Made by a program: the position numbers and the translations under genes | Part shown: positions 8,462-16,494 of the stretch, piece after piece | Layout: each line of letters starts with the position of its first letter | Position numbering within the stretch: the stretch's first letter is position 1 | Assembly (NCBI RefSeq): GCF_004683885.1 | Contig: NZ_CP038440.1 | Span: forward strand, 220,001 to 284,000 | Reading direction: 5' to 3' | Source of the DNA: Brevundimonas sp. MF30-B | Lineage (GTDB): Bacteria; Pseudomonadota; Alphaproteobacteria; Caulobacterales; Caulobacteraceae | DNA length: 64,000 nucleotides | Notes under the pieces: model-generated | What the model was told of the DNA's origin: nothing | The model's input: the letters and a program-made list of their open reading frames with translations, nothing else | Databases searched by the model: none

Positions 8462-9487
8462 TCACCAGGGCTTGAAGTGTTTCGACAGCTTCAGGCCCTG
8501 TCGCTGGTAATGGCTGCCGCCTTCGCCGTACAGGCGGGTCGGCCGCTCGGTCAGGGGCTCATAGACCAGCCGCGCCACGATCTGGCCGTGCTCCAAGAGG
8601 AAAGGCGTGTCGTGGGTGCGGACCTCCAGCACGCCCTTTGAGCCCGCGCCGTGGGCCTCGTCGGTGCCGAAGCCAGGGTCGAAGAAGCCGGCGTAGTGGA
8701 CCCGGAACTCCCCGACCGACGGATCGATCGGCGTCATCTCTGCGGCCTGATCGACCGGAATTTCGACATCGTCCGACGACGCCAGAATGTAGAACTCGCC
8801 CGGATCCAGCAGCAGCTCGCCCCGACGCAGGCTCAGCGGCTCCCAGAAGTCGCGCGGGTCGTGGCCGTCGATGTGGTCCAGATCGACCACCCCGGCGTGG
8901 CGACGACCGCGGAAACCCACGATGTCCCCGCCCTGCAGGTCGACGCCGACCGAGCGGGTCTCGAGCTTCGGCGGCTCGCCGGCCTTGAGGCGCAGCTGGT
9001 TCAGCCGCGTGCCCGGCCGCACCAGGATGGAGAAGGTCTGGGGCGCGATCTCGAGATACAGCGGGCCCTCATAGCCCGCGTCCACGTCGTCGAAACTGGC
9101 GCCGCGATCGGTCAGCAGGCGCACGAAGACATCGACACGACCGGTTGAGCTCTTGGGATTGGCGCGGGCGATCAGGCCGGGCGGCAGGCTCAGCCGCTCC
9201 TGCAGGCGGGCGATGTAGACGCAGCCCTTCTCCAGCACATAGCCGCCCGACAGATCGATGGCGTGCATGGCCACGTCGGCGATGCGGTCCGCCACCAGGC
9301 GCTGACCGGGCAGGAAGGAGGCGCGCACACGCCAAGCCTGATCGGACAGGCGCAGGTCCAGGCTGGCCGGCTGCACTTGGTCGAGATCAAAAGGCGTGTC
9401 GGTGGTGATCGCGCCGCCGGCGATCAGGGCTTCGATCGACTGGCACGGCAGGATGCCCGTGCGGTCGGAAAGGTCGATATGGCTCAT
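8462..9487 (-). CDS. dcd: 2'-deoxycytidine 5'-triphosphate deaminase (long alphaproteobacterial type)
   Basis: 341 residues, about twice the E. coli Dcd length because the dUTPase-like fold is duplicated, as is normal in alphaproteobacteria. Signature parts are QPASLDLRLSDQAWRV near residue 40, ANPKSSTGRVDVFVRLLTD near 110, and a second-domain HYAGFFDPGFG near 265. The enzyme makes dUTP from dCTP, the first step toward dTMP. The start is the ATG at 9487. The gene is divergent from apaG across a 105-bp gap that must hold both promoters. Confidence 0.88.
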   Translation of the reverse strand: MSHIDLSDRTGILPCQSIEALIAGGAITTDTPFDLDQVQPASLDLRLSDQAWRVRASFLPGQRLVADRIADVAMHAIDLSGGYVLEKGCVYIARLQERLSLPPGLIARANPKSSTGRVDVFVRLLTDRGASFDDVDAGYEGPLYLEIAPQTFSILVRPGTRLNQLRLKAGEPPKLETRSVGVDLQGGDIVGFRGRRHAGVVDLDHIDGHDPRDFWEPLSLRRGELLLDPGEFYILASSDDVEIPVDQAAEMTPIDPSVGEFRVHYAGFFDPGFGTDEAHGAGSKGVLEVRTHDTPFLLEHGQIVARLVYEPLTERPTRLYGEGGSHYQRQGLKLSKHFKPW

Positions 9488-9592
9488 GCCGTCCTGTCTC
9501 GTACGCGTCGCCCCGCCCGGCGGTCGAGAATGGGCCTCGAGGACAAGCGGTCGCGCTTGCGCCTGAAGCCCGGCGGGGTCAGCCTATAGCCC

Positions 9593-10000
9593 ATGCATGA
9601 CGCTCCTGCCTATAGCGCCGAAACCGACGGAATCGTGGTCCGCGTGCGCCCCAGCTATCTGGCGGGCCAGTCGGACCCGGACGGCGGTCGCTGGGTCTGG
9701 GCCTATCAGGTCGAGATCGTGAACCTGACCACAGGCCCGGTGCAGTTGTTGGCCCGGCGCTGGACGATCACCGACGCGACCGGCCACGTGGAGGAGGTGC
9801 GCGGGCCGGGCGTAGTGGGCGAACAGCCGGTGATCGCGCCGGGCGAGGCCTATGCCTACGCCTCGGGCTGCCCCTTGGGCACGGCGTCAGGGACCATGGT
9901 CGGCGCCTATTACATGACGGACGACCGCGGCCGCGCCTTCGAAGCGCAGATCCCGGCCTTCAGCCTGGACGTGCCGGATCCGAAGCGGCTGCTGAACTAG
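9593..10000 (+). CDS. apaG: ApaG (DUF525) protein
   Basis: 135 residues, the usual ApaG length, a single immunoglobulin-like beta domain. The conserved pattern is visible: VRVRPSYL, WAYQVEIVNLTTGPVQLLARRW, then RGPGVVGEQPVIAPGEAYAYASGCPL and GAYYMTD. ApaG proteins are linked genetically to magnesium/cobalt tolerance and Ap4A metabolism, but their biochemical role is not settled. It stands alone, with a small secreted protein gene downstream. Confidence 0.9.
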   Translation: MHDAPAYSAETDGIVVRVRPSYLAGQSDPDGGRWVWAYQVEIVNLTTGPVQLLARRWTITDATGHVEEVRGPGVVGEQPVIAPGEAYAYASGCPLGTASGTMVGAYYMTDDRGRAFEAQIPAFSLDVPDPKRLLN

Positions 10001-10002
10001 AT

Positions 10003-10031
10003 TTGACTCAACTGAAGATTGCCGATCTTAT
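10003..10031 (+). promoter_or_regulatory. Possible sigma-70 promoter of the small secreted protein
   Basis: TTGACT (10003-10008), a 17-bp spacer and TCTTAT (10026-10031). The -35 is good and the -10 is a 4-of-6 match. It would place the transcription start about 20 nt before the ATG at 10057. Confidence 0.4.
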
Positions 10032-10056
10032 CAAGTCTCTTATTGGGAGGTTGATT

Positions 10057-10296
10057 ATGAAGAGCGTCAAATCCATCGCCGTCGGCGCGGCGGTTACGGT
10101 CATGCTGGGTAGCTCCGCACTAGCGGCGACAGCGAACTGGAACATCCCGCACCACAAGCCGATCGATCAAGTCGTCTACTTCACCGACGGCGCAGATCAG
10201 GTCTTTGGCTTCGAGGTTCGCTACTGCGACCTGAGCACCTATCGCGAGGGCGGACTTACTCTCTTCACTCATACGGAATTCTACAACGAGTGCTGA
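10057..10296 (+). CDS. Small secreted protein of unknown function
   Basis: 79 residues. Signal peptide MKSVKSIAVGAAVTVMLG with likely cleavage after ALA (about residue 23). The mature part (about 55 residues) has two Cys, one in the segment EVRYCDLS and one as the very last residue, probably joined by a disulfide. The start at 10057 is fixed by a GGGAGG ribosome site 6 nt upstream. The layout (signal peptide, aromatic YFTDG segment, terminal Cys) recalls the small DUF6289 proteins, but that is a weak resemblance. The nearby promoter candidate supports expression. Confidence 0.7.
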   Translation: MKSVKSIAVGAAVTVMLGSSALAATANWNIPHHKPIDQVVYFTDGADQVFGFEVRYCDLSTYREGGLTLFTHTEFYNEC

Positions 10297-10310
10297 TCTC
10301 AGGTCAGGTC

Positions 10311-10342
10311 GGGGCTGCGTCAACCCGGATAACCGCAGCCCC
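10311..10342. terminator. 9-bp hairpin after the small secreted protein gene
   Basis: GGGGCTGCG (10311-10319) pairs perfectly with CGCAGCCCC (10334-10342) across a 14-nt loop, 15 nt after the stop of the small secreted protein. There is no U tract, so it may be a terminator or mRNA 3'-end stabiliser. Confidence 0.5.
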
Positions 10343-10354
10343 GCCCCCTGGCAT

Positions 10355-10383
10355 CTCGCCGGCTGCTTGCGCGAGCCGGCGAG
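10355..10383. repeat. Perfect 10-bp inverted repeat
   Basis: CTCGCCGGCT (10355-10364) pairs with AGCCGGCGAG (10374-10383), loop 9 nt. It is the second strong hairpin in the gap between the small secreted protein and gcrA. No U run follows on either strand. Confidence 0.5.
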
Positions 10384-10491
10384 GAGGAAGGCGGCCCTTT
10401 AGAGAGCATCTGTGACGGGGCGATGACCCCGCATTCTTGTTGGCGCTACCGCCTATCGCGCGGCATAGGCTGCTTAAGCGCGCAGCGACCA

Positions 10492-10517
10492 CTCAAGTCG
10501 TGAGCGACCGCGTCGCG
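10492..10517. repeat. REP-like element, copy A (second copy near 62.1 kb)
   Basis: 26 nt beginning CTCAAGTCGTGAG and ending in the mini-hairpin GCGAC-CGC-GTCGC. The same 26-nt unit with two C/T changes lies at 62106-62131, also in a gene-free gap. Such repeated, hairpin-forming intergenic units are typical of REP elements. Confidence 0.5.
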
Positions 10518-10528
10518 AACGTAGCGCC

Positions 10529-11056
10529 CTAGATATATCTGCGCAGACTGCGGGCCAGATCGGAGCCGCCGTCCTTGGCGCCCTTGCGGATCTGGGGTTG
10601 GTAGGCGACGCGGGCGTGCTCGACGCAATAGACGCCTTCCGAGGCGCGACGGCCGCAGAAGCTGAACTCGCGCGACGACGGGTCGCCGATCGGCCATTTG
10701 CACATGTGAGCGCCGAGCGTCAGCACAGTGGCGGTGCCGGGCAGTTCAGGGGTCTGGGCCGGCGTCGGGGCGACGGGCTGGGCGGCGCGGGGCTGTACGG
10801 CCTCGATGCGGCGCGGGGCGGACGGCGCCTGGGTCGGGGTGGCGACGGCCGGGCGGGGACGTGCGGTCTTGAAGGTGGCGCGAGCCGGCTGCGACGGGGC
10901 GGCGCGGCCCGACAGACCCAGGCGGTGCACCTTGCCGATAACGGCGTTGCGGGTGACGCCGCCGCCCAGCTGTTTGGCGATCTGGCTAGCCGATTGGCCT
11001 TCAAGCCACAGCTTCTTCAGCGCGCCGACGCGGTCTTCAGTCCAGCCTGCGGTCAT
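10529..11056 (-). CDS. gcrA: Cell-cycle transcriptional regulator GcrA
   Basis: 175 residues (Caulobacter GcrA has a very similar length). The N-terminal HTH is diagnostic: MTAGWTEDRVGALKKLW, then GQSASQIAKQLGGGVTRNAV and GKVHRLGLSGR. A Pro/Ala-rich linker (about 55-110) leads to the C-terminal sigma-70-binding part with the Cys/His cluster HMCKWPIGDP...FCGR and YCVEHARVAYQP. GcrA binds sigma-70 and activates promoters carrying methylated GANTC sites. The start at 11056 is the start of the conserved domain; longer in-frame sequence upstream is not conserved-looking. Regulatory sites lie just upstream. Confidence 0.95.
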   Translation of the reverse strand: MTAGWTEDRVGALKKLWLEGQSASQIAKQLGGGVTRNAVIGKVHRLGLSGRAAPSQPARATFKTARPRPAVATPTQAPSAPRRIEAVQPRAAQPVAPTPAQTPELPGTATVLTLGAHMCKWPIGDPSSREFSFCGRRASEGVYCVEHARVAYQPQIRKGAKDGGSDLARSLRRYI

Positions 11057-11076
11057 GGGCCTGCCCTCCGGGTGGT

Positions 11077-11081
11077 GATTC
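11077..11081. promoter_or_regulatory. GANTC (CcrM methylation) site before gcrA
   Basis: GATTC lies 21 nt upstream of the gcrA start codon. A second GATTC is at 11193-11197 in the same divergent region. CcrM methylates GANTC in Caulobacterales; their effect here is inferred. Confidence 0.5.
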
Positions 11082-11131
11082 AACATTTGGTGCGAGCCCT
11101 TCCTCCGAGAGGCTCGACCCACCACTAATCG

Positions 11132-11146
11132 TAAAGCAGACCTTAA
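11132..11146 (-). promoter_or_regulatory. CtrA-like box in the gcrA promoter region
   Basis: Read on the gcrA strand the site is TTAA-N7-TTTA, one mismatch from the CtrA consensus TTAA-N7-TTAA. It lies about 76-90 nt upstream of the gcrA ATG. In Caulobacter CtrA represses gcrA, so the position is sensible. A DnaA-box-like CTGTCCACA (11171-11179) is also nearby but differs from consensus at two positions. Confidence 0.5.
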
Positions 11147-11247
11147 AGAGCGCAATATGTGCGAATTGCGCTGTCCACAGAAACCAGATGTTGATTCGTT
11201 TCGGGACGAACTTGCGCACAGCTTCCGAAGGGGTCATCTGCGACGCC

Positions 11248-12069
11248 ATGACCGATCTCGCCTCCACCCGCCCCTCCGGCCTGCCGCAACCCCGCCGTTA
11301 CGACGGGATCAACTGGGTCGGGGTGCAGACCCTGTATCTGCGCGAGGTGCGGCGCTTCTGGAAGGTCGGTGCCCAGACGGTGGCGGCGCCGGTGGTCACG
11401 ACCCTGCTCTATATGCTGGTCTTCGTGGTGGCGCTCCAAGGCGCGCGGCCACCGCTGCACGGCACGCCCTTCGCCGAGTTCGTGGCGCCGGGTCTGATCA
11501 TGATGGCGATCCTGAACAACGCCTTCGCCAACTCCTCGTCCAGCCTGATCCAGGCCAAGATCATGGGTACGTCAACGGACTTCCTGACTCCGCCGCTCAG
11601 CCCGCTGGAGCTGACGCTGGGCTTCACCCTGGGGGCTGCGACGCGCGGCGTGGCGGTCGGCCTGGTGACGGCGATCTGCGTCCTGCCCTTCGCCCGGATG
11701 GGCGTCGCCAACCTGGGGCTGATCCTGTTCTACGGCCTGATCGCGTCCCTGCTGATGGGCATGATCGGCGTAATGGCGGGCCTATGGGCCGAGAAGTTCG
11801 ACCAGCTGGCCGCGGTTCAGAACTTCGTCGTCCTGCCCATGACCTTCCTGTCGGGGGCCTTCTATCTGGTCGACAATCTGCCGGAGCCCTTCTCGACGCT
11901 CAGCCGGTTCAACCCCTTCTTCTATCTGATCGACGGCTTCCGCGCCGGCTTCATCGGCCATGCGGAGGGCTCGGTCGTGATCGGCATGGCCATGAGCCTG
12001 GGCCTGACGCTGGTCATGGGCTGGGCCTGCTGGGCGGTGTTCCGCTCGGGCTGGCGGCTCAAGAGCTGA
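11248..12069 (+). CDS. ABC-2 type transporter permease
   Basis: 273 residues with about six membrane segments and the ABC-2 permease pattern (YadH/NodJ-like): LYLREVRRFWKVGAQTVAAP near the N-terminus, then LYMLVFVVAL, GLIMMAILNNAFANSSSSL, and near the C-terminus FLSGAFYLVDNLPEPF followed by RFNPFFYLIDGFRAGFIG. The start at 11248 (MTDLASTRPS) is preferred over ATG 11188, which lies in the gcrA regulatory region. The partner ATPase gene is not adjacent in this window. The exported substrate is unknown; relatives export polysaccharides or lipids. Confidence 0.85.
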   Translation: MTDLASTRPSGLPQPRRYDGINWVGVQTLYLREVRRFWKVGAQTVAAPVVTTLLYMLVFVVALQGARPPLHGTPFAEFVAPGLIMMAILNNAFANSSSSLIQAKIMGTSTDFLTPPLSPLELTLGFTLGAATRGVAVGLVTAICVLPFARMGVANLGLILFYGLIASLLMGMIGVMAGLWAEKFDQLAAVQNFVVLPMTFLSGAFYLVDNLPEPFSTLSRFNPFFYLIDGFRAGFIGHAEGSVVIGMAMSLGLTLVMGWACWAVFRSGWRLKS

Positions 12070-12110
12070 TCGGCTAGCCAAGGCCCCTGACCTTTGGAGG
12101 GGCCTAACCC

Positions 12111-13019
12111 ATGATGTTCCGCACGCTCGGCGCTGTCGCCGCCCTGATGCTCGCCGCTCAGCCGGCGTCGGCTCAAACGGCTTCGCCTAAAACCCTGCGC
12201 GCCGCCGTCGCCGCCTATGTGCTGCCGACGAACGAGGCCCGCACCCAGGTCGTGGTCGAGCAGCTGCGCGCGGCCGGCTTCGAGCCCGTGGTCGAGACCT
12301 TCGAGGGCGGGGGCCGCCAGACCGGGCCGATGGAGGGGCGCAACGTCGTCGCCGTCTTCGGCCCCGAGGGCGCAAAGGAAATCCTGATCACCGCCCACTA
12401 CGACGCGGTGAAGCTGCGCGACGGGTCGCTGGCCCATGGGGTGGTGGACAACGCGGCCTCGGTCGTCGGCGTCATCGAGGCGGCGCGTCTGCTCAAGGAC
12501 AAGGCCCTGAACCACCGCGTGCGGGTCATCCTGTTCGACCAGGAAGAGCTGGGCCTGGTTGGCGCGCGCAAGTGGATCGAGGCGCACGGGATCGCCAATG
12601 TCGCGGCGGTGGTGAACTCCGACGTCGCCGCCTATGGCGACACGATGATGTACGGCCAGAACAACGGCGCGCCCTCGGCCTTCGTCACGCGGGCGGTGCA
12701 GGAGCTGTGCGCCGAGCGGGCGATGCAGTGCGTGGGCTTCCCCGTCTATCCGCCGTCCGACGACCGGGCCTTCACTGCGGCCGGCGCGCCGGTGGTGTCG
12801 CTGGGCTTCCAGGACGAGGTCGGCGCCCACCAGATGTGGCTGGCCTTCAATGGCGGCGAGAACAACGGCCTGGCCGAAGGCTTCACGCCCCAGGTCTTCC
12901 GCGTGATCCACTCGGCCGAAGACACGATGGAGGCCGTCAAGCCGGCCACGGTGGCGCGCGCGGCCGAAACCTATGCAGCCCTGATCGAAAAGCTGGACCG
13001 CGAGATCGCGGCCCGCTGA
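12111..13019 (+). CDS. M28-family zinc aminopeptidase, secreted
   Basis: 302 residues with a signal peptide (cut after ASAQ, about residue 22). The M28 zinc ligands can all be seen: H in ITAHYDAV, D in GVVDNAASV, the catalytic pair EE in DQEELGLVG, D in VVNSDVAAYG, and H in RVIHSAEDTME. It therefore looks catalytically complete and would cleave N-terminal residues of peptides in the periplasm. It follows the ABC permease by 41 bp and is convergent with the NDUFA9-like gene, 7 bp away. Confidence 0.88.
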   Translation: MMFRTLGAVAALMLAAQPASAQTASPKTLRAAVAAYVLPTNEARTQVVVEQLRAAGFEPVVETFEGGGRQTGPMEGRNVVAVFGPEGAKEILITAHYDAVKLRDGSLAHGVVDNAASVVGVIEAARLLKDKALNHRVRVILFDQEELGLVGARKWIEAHGIANVAAVVNSDVAAYGDTMMYGQNNGAPSAFVTRAVQELCAERAMQCVGFPVYPPSDDRAFTAAGAPVVSLGFQDEVGAHQMWLAFNGGENNGLAEGFTPQVFRVIHSAEDTMEAVKPATVARAAETYAALIEKLDREIAAR

Positions 13020-13026
13020 TCGGACC

Positions 13027-13998
13027 TCAGAGGGCGGGCTTTTCGGCGAACTGCCCGCCCTTGCGGTAACGCCACAGGTAGGACGGCGCGATGGCCTCCA
13101 GGCCGGTGGGCTGCAGACCCAGCTCGTTCAGACCCTCGGCGCCGTTGGCCACGACGTTGTCGCGCTCCAGCATCAGCACCTGATCGCGGGTCAGCGGCGG
13201 AGCGATGCCGAACAGGGCCGCCATTTGCAGGGCTGAGCCCATGGCGCGAGCGATCGGGAAGGGCAGCGGGATCAGGCCGCGCGTGCGGTTCGTCTCGCGC
13301 AGGATCAGCTTCAGCACCTCTTCAAACGTCAGGACAGCCGGGCCGCCCAGCTCGAAGGTGCGGCCGGCCGCGGCGGGTTCGACCACGGCGCGGGCGATGG
13401 CTTCGGCCACGTCGCCGACATAGACCGGCTGGAACTTCGTCTGGCCGCCGCCGATCAGCGGCAGGGCCGGCGCCAGGCTGGCCATGGCGGCGAACCGGTT
13501 CAGGAAGTCGTCGCCGGCGCCGAAGACGATCGACGGGCGCAGGATCACGGCGTCGGGATAGACGGCGCGCACGGCGGCCTCGCCCCCGGCCTTGGAGCGG
13601 CCGTAGGCGGCCGGGCTGTTCTCATCGGCGCCGATGGCCGACATCTGCACGAAACGGGTCACGCCCGCGGCCTTGGCGGCTTCGGCCGCCGACCGCGCCG
13701 CGTCCACGTGCATGGCGTCAAAGGACCGCTTGCCGTTCTCGAACAGCACGCCGACCAGATTGACCACGGCGTCGGCGCCGGCGACGGCGCGCGCCACGTC
13801 CTGGGGGTTGCCGATGTCGCAGCGCATCAGCTGGATCTGGCCCACGTCGCCCAGCGGCTGAAGCTCGTTGGCGGTGGTCGGCTTGCGCACCGCCACCCGC
13901 ACGCGCCAGCCGCGACGCGCCAGGGCGCGCACGGCCTGCGAGCCGATGAAGCCCGAACCGCCGAAGACGGTGACCAGACGCGGACCAAACTGAGCCAT
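13027..13998 (-). CDS. NDUFA9-like NAD(P)H-binding protein (atypical SDR, complex I assembly type)
   Basis: 323 residues. A dinucleotide-binding fold starts at once: VTVFGGSGFIGSQAVRALARRGWRVRVAVR. Next come NLVGVLFENGKRSFDAMHVD and SAIGADENSPAAYGRSKAGGEAAV (the Y-x3-K of the SDR family), then FQPVYVGDVAEAIARAV. The overall sequence matches the complex I NDUFA9-subunit family, which in alphaproteobacteria is encoded by a separate gene outside the nuo operon. A role with respiratory complex I or quinone metabolism is inferred from the family only. Confidence 0.85.
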   Translation of the reverse strand: MAQFGPRLVTVFGGSGFIGSQAVRALARRGWRVRVAVRKPTTANELQPLGDVGQIQLMRCDIGNPQDVARAVAGADAVVNLVGVLFENGKRSFDAMHVDAARSAAEAAKAAGVTRFVQMSAIGADENSPAAYGRSKAGGEAAVRAVYPDAVILRPSIVFGAGDDFLNRFAAMASLAPALPLIGGGQTKFQPVYVGDVAEAIARAVVEPAAAGRTFELGGPAVLTFEEVLKLILRETNRTRGLIPLPFPIARAMGSALQMAALFGIAPPLTRDQVLMLERDNVVANGAEGLNELGLQPTGLEAIAPSYLWRYRKGGQFAEKPAL

Positions 13999-14073
13999 CG
14001 GGCGCTCCCCAAACAGGCGGCGGAAATCGAGCGTCGGATTAGACGAAGCGGCTCACGGCCGCAACGCGTGGCC

Positions 14074-15726
14074 TCAACGTCCGTCGAACACGATTTCGCC
14101 GTCCACCACCGTCAGCACAGCCTTGCCCTTGGGAATGTCGGCCTCGGGCGCGGTCATCAGGTCGACGTCGAAGGCGGTGAAGTCGGCGCGCTTGCCCGGC
14201 TCGATCGTGCCCAGCTCGTCCTCGCGGAACGAGGCCCAGGCCGGCCACAGGGTGAACATCTTGAGCGCCGTCTCGCGCGACACCGCCTCCTGAGGCCGCC
14301 AGTCGGGGCCCTGGAAGCCCTGCAGGTCGCGCCGCGCGACGGCGGCGTAGAATTCGATCAGCGGATCGCCCCGCTCGACCGGAGCGTCAGAGCCGCCGAC
14401 CACCACGACCCCGCGGTCCGAGAGGCTCTTCCAGGCATAGGCCCCGTCCAGCCGCGCGTCGCCCAGGCGGGCGGGGGCGAAGTGCAGGTCGCCGATGGCG
14501 TGGCTGGGCTGCATGGAGGCCACGATCGGCAGGTCGTGGAACCAGTGATAGTCGCTGGGCCGCAGGATCTGGGCGTGCTCGATGCGCCAGCGCGGATCGG
14601 CGGCCTTCCACTCGCCGCGTGGCGTCTCGGCCATGGCGCGGGCGTACCAGTCCACCACCTCGCGATTGCCCCGGTCCCCGATGGCGTGGGTGGCGATCTG
14701 GATGCCCGCACGCAGCGCCGCCTCGTACAGCGGCACAGCCTCGGCCTCGGTGGTCTGCATCAGGCCCCGCGTGCCCGGCTGGTCGGTGTAGGGATCGAAC
14801 AGGGCCGCGCCGCGCGATCCCAGCGCCCCGTCGGCGTAGAACTTCACCGCCCGGGTGATGACCCGTCCGTTCGCCACGCTGCGCGGGCCAGAGGCGAACA
14901 GCGCCCGAGCGCCGTCGGGCGTGACGCTGTTGTAGAGCCGCAGCGGCGCCTGGCCGGCCTCGGCCATGGCCTCCAGCAGCGGAATGTCCTTCCAGGGCGC
15001 GGACATGAAGTGCACGCCCGTCCAGCCGTATCGGGCGTAGACCTTGAAGCCCTCGCCATAGGCGGTGCGCGTCGCGGCCTCGTCGGCTTGAGGCATCAGG
15101 CCCGCGACAAGCTGCTCCGCCGCGTCGACCAGCATGCCCGTGGGCCGGCCCTGCGCGTCCTTCAGGATCTCGCCGCCGGGCGGGGCCTGTGTGTCGCCGT
15201 CGATGTTCGCGGCCGCCAGGGCGGCGCTGGACGCCACGACCGCATGGCCGTCCGCCCGGCCCAGCAGCACGATCCGGCCCGGCGCCGCCGCGTCCAGGTC
15301 GGCGGCCGTCAGGAAGCGGCCTTCCGGCCAGTGGGTCTCGATCCAGCCACGCCCGGAGATGACGCCCTCGGGATGCGCCTGGGCCCAGGCCGACAGCCGG
15401 GCCATGGCCTCGGCCACGGAGGCGGAGCCTTCAAGGTTCAGCGTCATTTCGCGCCAGCCGATCCCGTCCAGATGGGCGTGGCCGTCGGTGAAGCCGGGAA
15501 ACAGGGTGGCGCCGTTCAGCTCGACCACCTGGACGCCCGTGGCGTCCGGCGCATCCGCGAGGCGGCCGACGAAGGCGATGCGCCCGTCGCGCACCAGGAC
15601 CGCCTCGGCAGGGGCCTGGCCGTCGACGCCGGTATGGATGGTCCCGCCGCGGATCAGCAGGTCCTGGGCCAGGGCGCCCGACGGCAGGGCGAGGGCGATG
15701 ACAGAGGCGAACAGGGTCAGGCGCAT
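14074..15726 (-). CDS. Secreted amidohydrolase (YtcJ-like, amidohydrolase-3 family)
   Basis: 550 residues with a signal peptide (cut after GALAQ). The metal site is seen as FTDGHAHLDGIG (HxH) and later in IATHAIGDRGNREVV and WRIEHAQIL, plus GGSDAPVE for the final Asp. The early TFP-less strand LIRGGTIHTG and the late FTAFDVDLM form the small composite beta domain. YtcJ-like enzymes hydrolyse amide or carbamate bonds; the substrate is unknown. A GAGGAGA ribosome site lies 5 nt before the ATG. It is followed upstream by two small genes on the same strand and may share their transcript. Confidence 0.88.
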   Translation of the reverse strand: MRLTLFASVIALALPSGALAQDLLIRGGTIHTGVDGQAPAEAVLVRDGRIAFVGRLADAPDATGVQVVELNGATLFPGFTDGHAHLDGIGWREMTLNLEGSASVAEAMARLSAWAQAHPEGVISGRGWIETHWPEGRFLTAADLDAAAPGRIVLLGRADGHAVVASSAALAAANIDGDTQAPPGGEILKDAQGRPTGMLVDAAEQLVAGLMPQADEAATRTAYGEGFKVYARYGWTGVHFMSAPWKDIPLLEAMAEAGQAPLRLYNSVTPDGARALFASGPRSVANGRVITRAVKFYADGALGSRGAALFDPYTDQPGTRGLMQTTEAEAVPLYEAALRAGIQIATHAIGDRGNREVVDWYARAMAETPRGEWKAADPRWRIEHAQILRPSDYHWFHDLPIVASMQPSHAIGDLHFAPARLGDARLDGAYAWKSLSDRGVVVVGGSDAPVERGDPLIEFYAAVARRDLQGFQGPDWRPQEAVSRETALKMFTLWPAWASFREDELGTIEPGKRADFTAFDVDLMTAPEADIPKGKAVLTVVDGEIVFDGR

Positions 15727-15745
15727 GGCGGTCTCCTCAAAACTC

Positions 15746-16030
15746 TCAATCCGCGCCGGTCAGCAGGGCGCGGGCCTCGGCGCCGGTGCGGGCGGTCGGG
15801 TCGCGGACCTCGACCTCGACGGCCACGGCGCCCTCGGGCGCATGCGCCCACAGGTAGCGGCGCTCGATCTCGACCTCGCGACCCGAGGGGGCGAAGCCGG
15901 TGAAACTGTCGCCCCAGGGCGTGATCTGGCGGATGTCGGGCCACGGCAGGGCGCAGGCGGCGTCCAGCTCCTCGATGGCCATGGCGGACAGTTCGTCGTC
16001 CGCATTCGCAGGGGGCGGGATCACAGCCAT
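15746..16030 (-). CDS. Small acidic conserved protein of unknown function
   Basis: 94 residues, acidic, no signal peptide or membrane segment. It contains WPDIRQITPWGDSFTGFAPSG and a beta-strand-rich second half (VEIERRYLWAH, VAVEVEVRDP). It is not recognised as a named family. Its ATG overlaps the stop of the methyltransferase gene upstream by one nucleotide (TGATG), so the two are translationally coupled. Coding is supported by high third-position GC and this coupling. Confidence 0.65.
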   Translation of the reverse strand: MAVIPPPANADDELSAMAIEELDAACALPWPDIRQITPWGDSFTGFAPSGREVEIERRYLWAHAPEGAVAVEVEVRDPTARTGAEARALLTGAD

Positions 16031-16491
16031 CAGCGGACCTTCTGAGCGTAATCAGTCCAGGCGGGACCGAACTTGCGCGCCAGATAGACCTCTTCGCGCG
16101 CGATGACGAACCGGTCGATGACAATCAGGCACGGGAAGATGAGGGCAAGCGCGACGGGGCTGTCCATCGCCACGCCGAAACCGACGTAGATCAGGGTGAA
16201 GCCCAGATAGATCGGATTGCGGCTCAGCCCATACAGGCCGCCGGTCGCCAGGGCGGTCGTGGTCTTCCAGGGCTCAGGCGGGGTGCCCAGGCGGCGCAGG
16301 CTGGCCACGGCCGCCCATTCGACGACCAGTCCGCCCAGCACCAGGGAGAAGGCCAGGCCGCGACGAAGCGTGGTCTCCAGCCCCAGGCCGGGCTCGCCGA
16401 TCAACTGACCCAGCCCCCAGCCGGCCAGCAGGAAGCCGAGAAAAACTAGAGGCGGCGGGGCCACCACACCCGGCGTATCGCGCTCGCTCAA
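16030..16491 (-). CDS. Isoprenylcysteine carboxyl-methyltransferase family membrane protein
   Basis: 153 residues with four to five hydrophobic segments. The conserved SAM-binding end of the ICMT/PEMT family is clear: GGLYGLSRNPIYLGFTLI, then DRFVIAREEVYLARKFG, then W-x-D-YAQKVR. In bacteria these membrane proteins methylate lipids or unknown small molecules. It lies 3 nt after the isoaspartyl peptidase gene on the same strand and 1 nt overlaps the next small gene, so it sits in a three- or four-gene operon ending with the amidohydrolase. Confidence 0.85.
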   Translation of the reverse strand: MSERDTPGVVAPPPLVFLGFLLAGWGLGQLIGEPGLGLETTLRRGLAFSLVLGGLVVEWAAVASLRRLGTPPEPWKTTTALATGGLYGLSRNPIYLGFTLIYVGFGVAMDSPVALALIFPCLIVIDRFVIAREEVYLARKFGPAWTDYAQKVR

Positions 16492-16494
16492 GGA

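Noticed and set aside
11171..11179. DnaA box before gcrA as a firm feature
   Set aside because: CTGTCCACA has two mismatches to TTATCCACA; kept only as a remark with the CtrA-like site.
13708..15903. 731-residue plus-strand open frame opposite the NDUFA9-like and amidohydrolase genes
   Set aside because: Composition is a high-GC antisense artefact (His/Arg/Gly-rich) and it crosses two well-supported genes.
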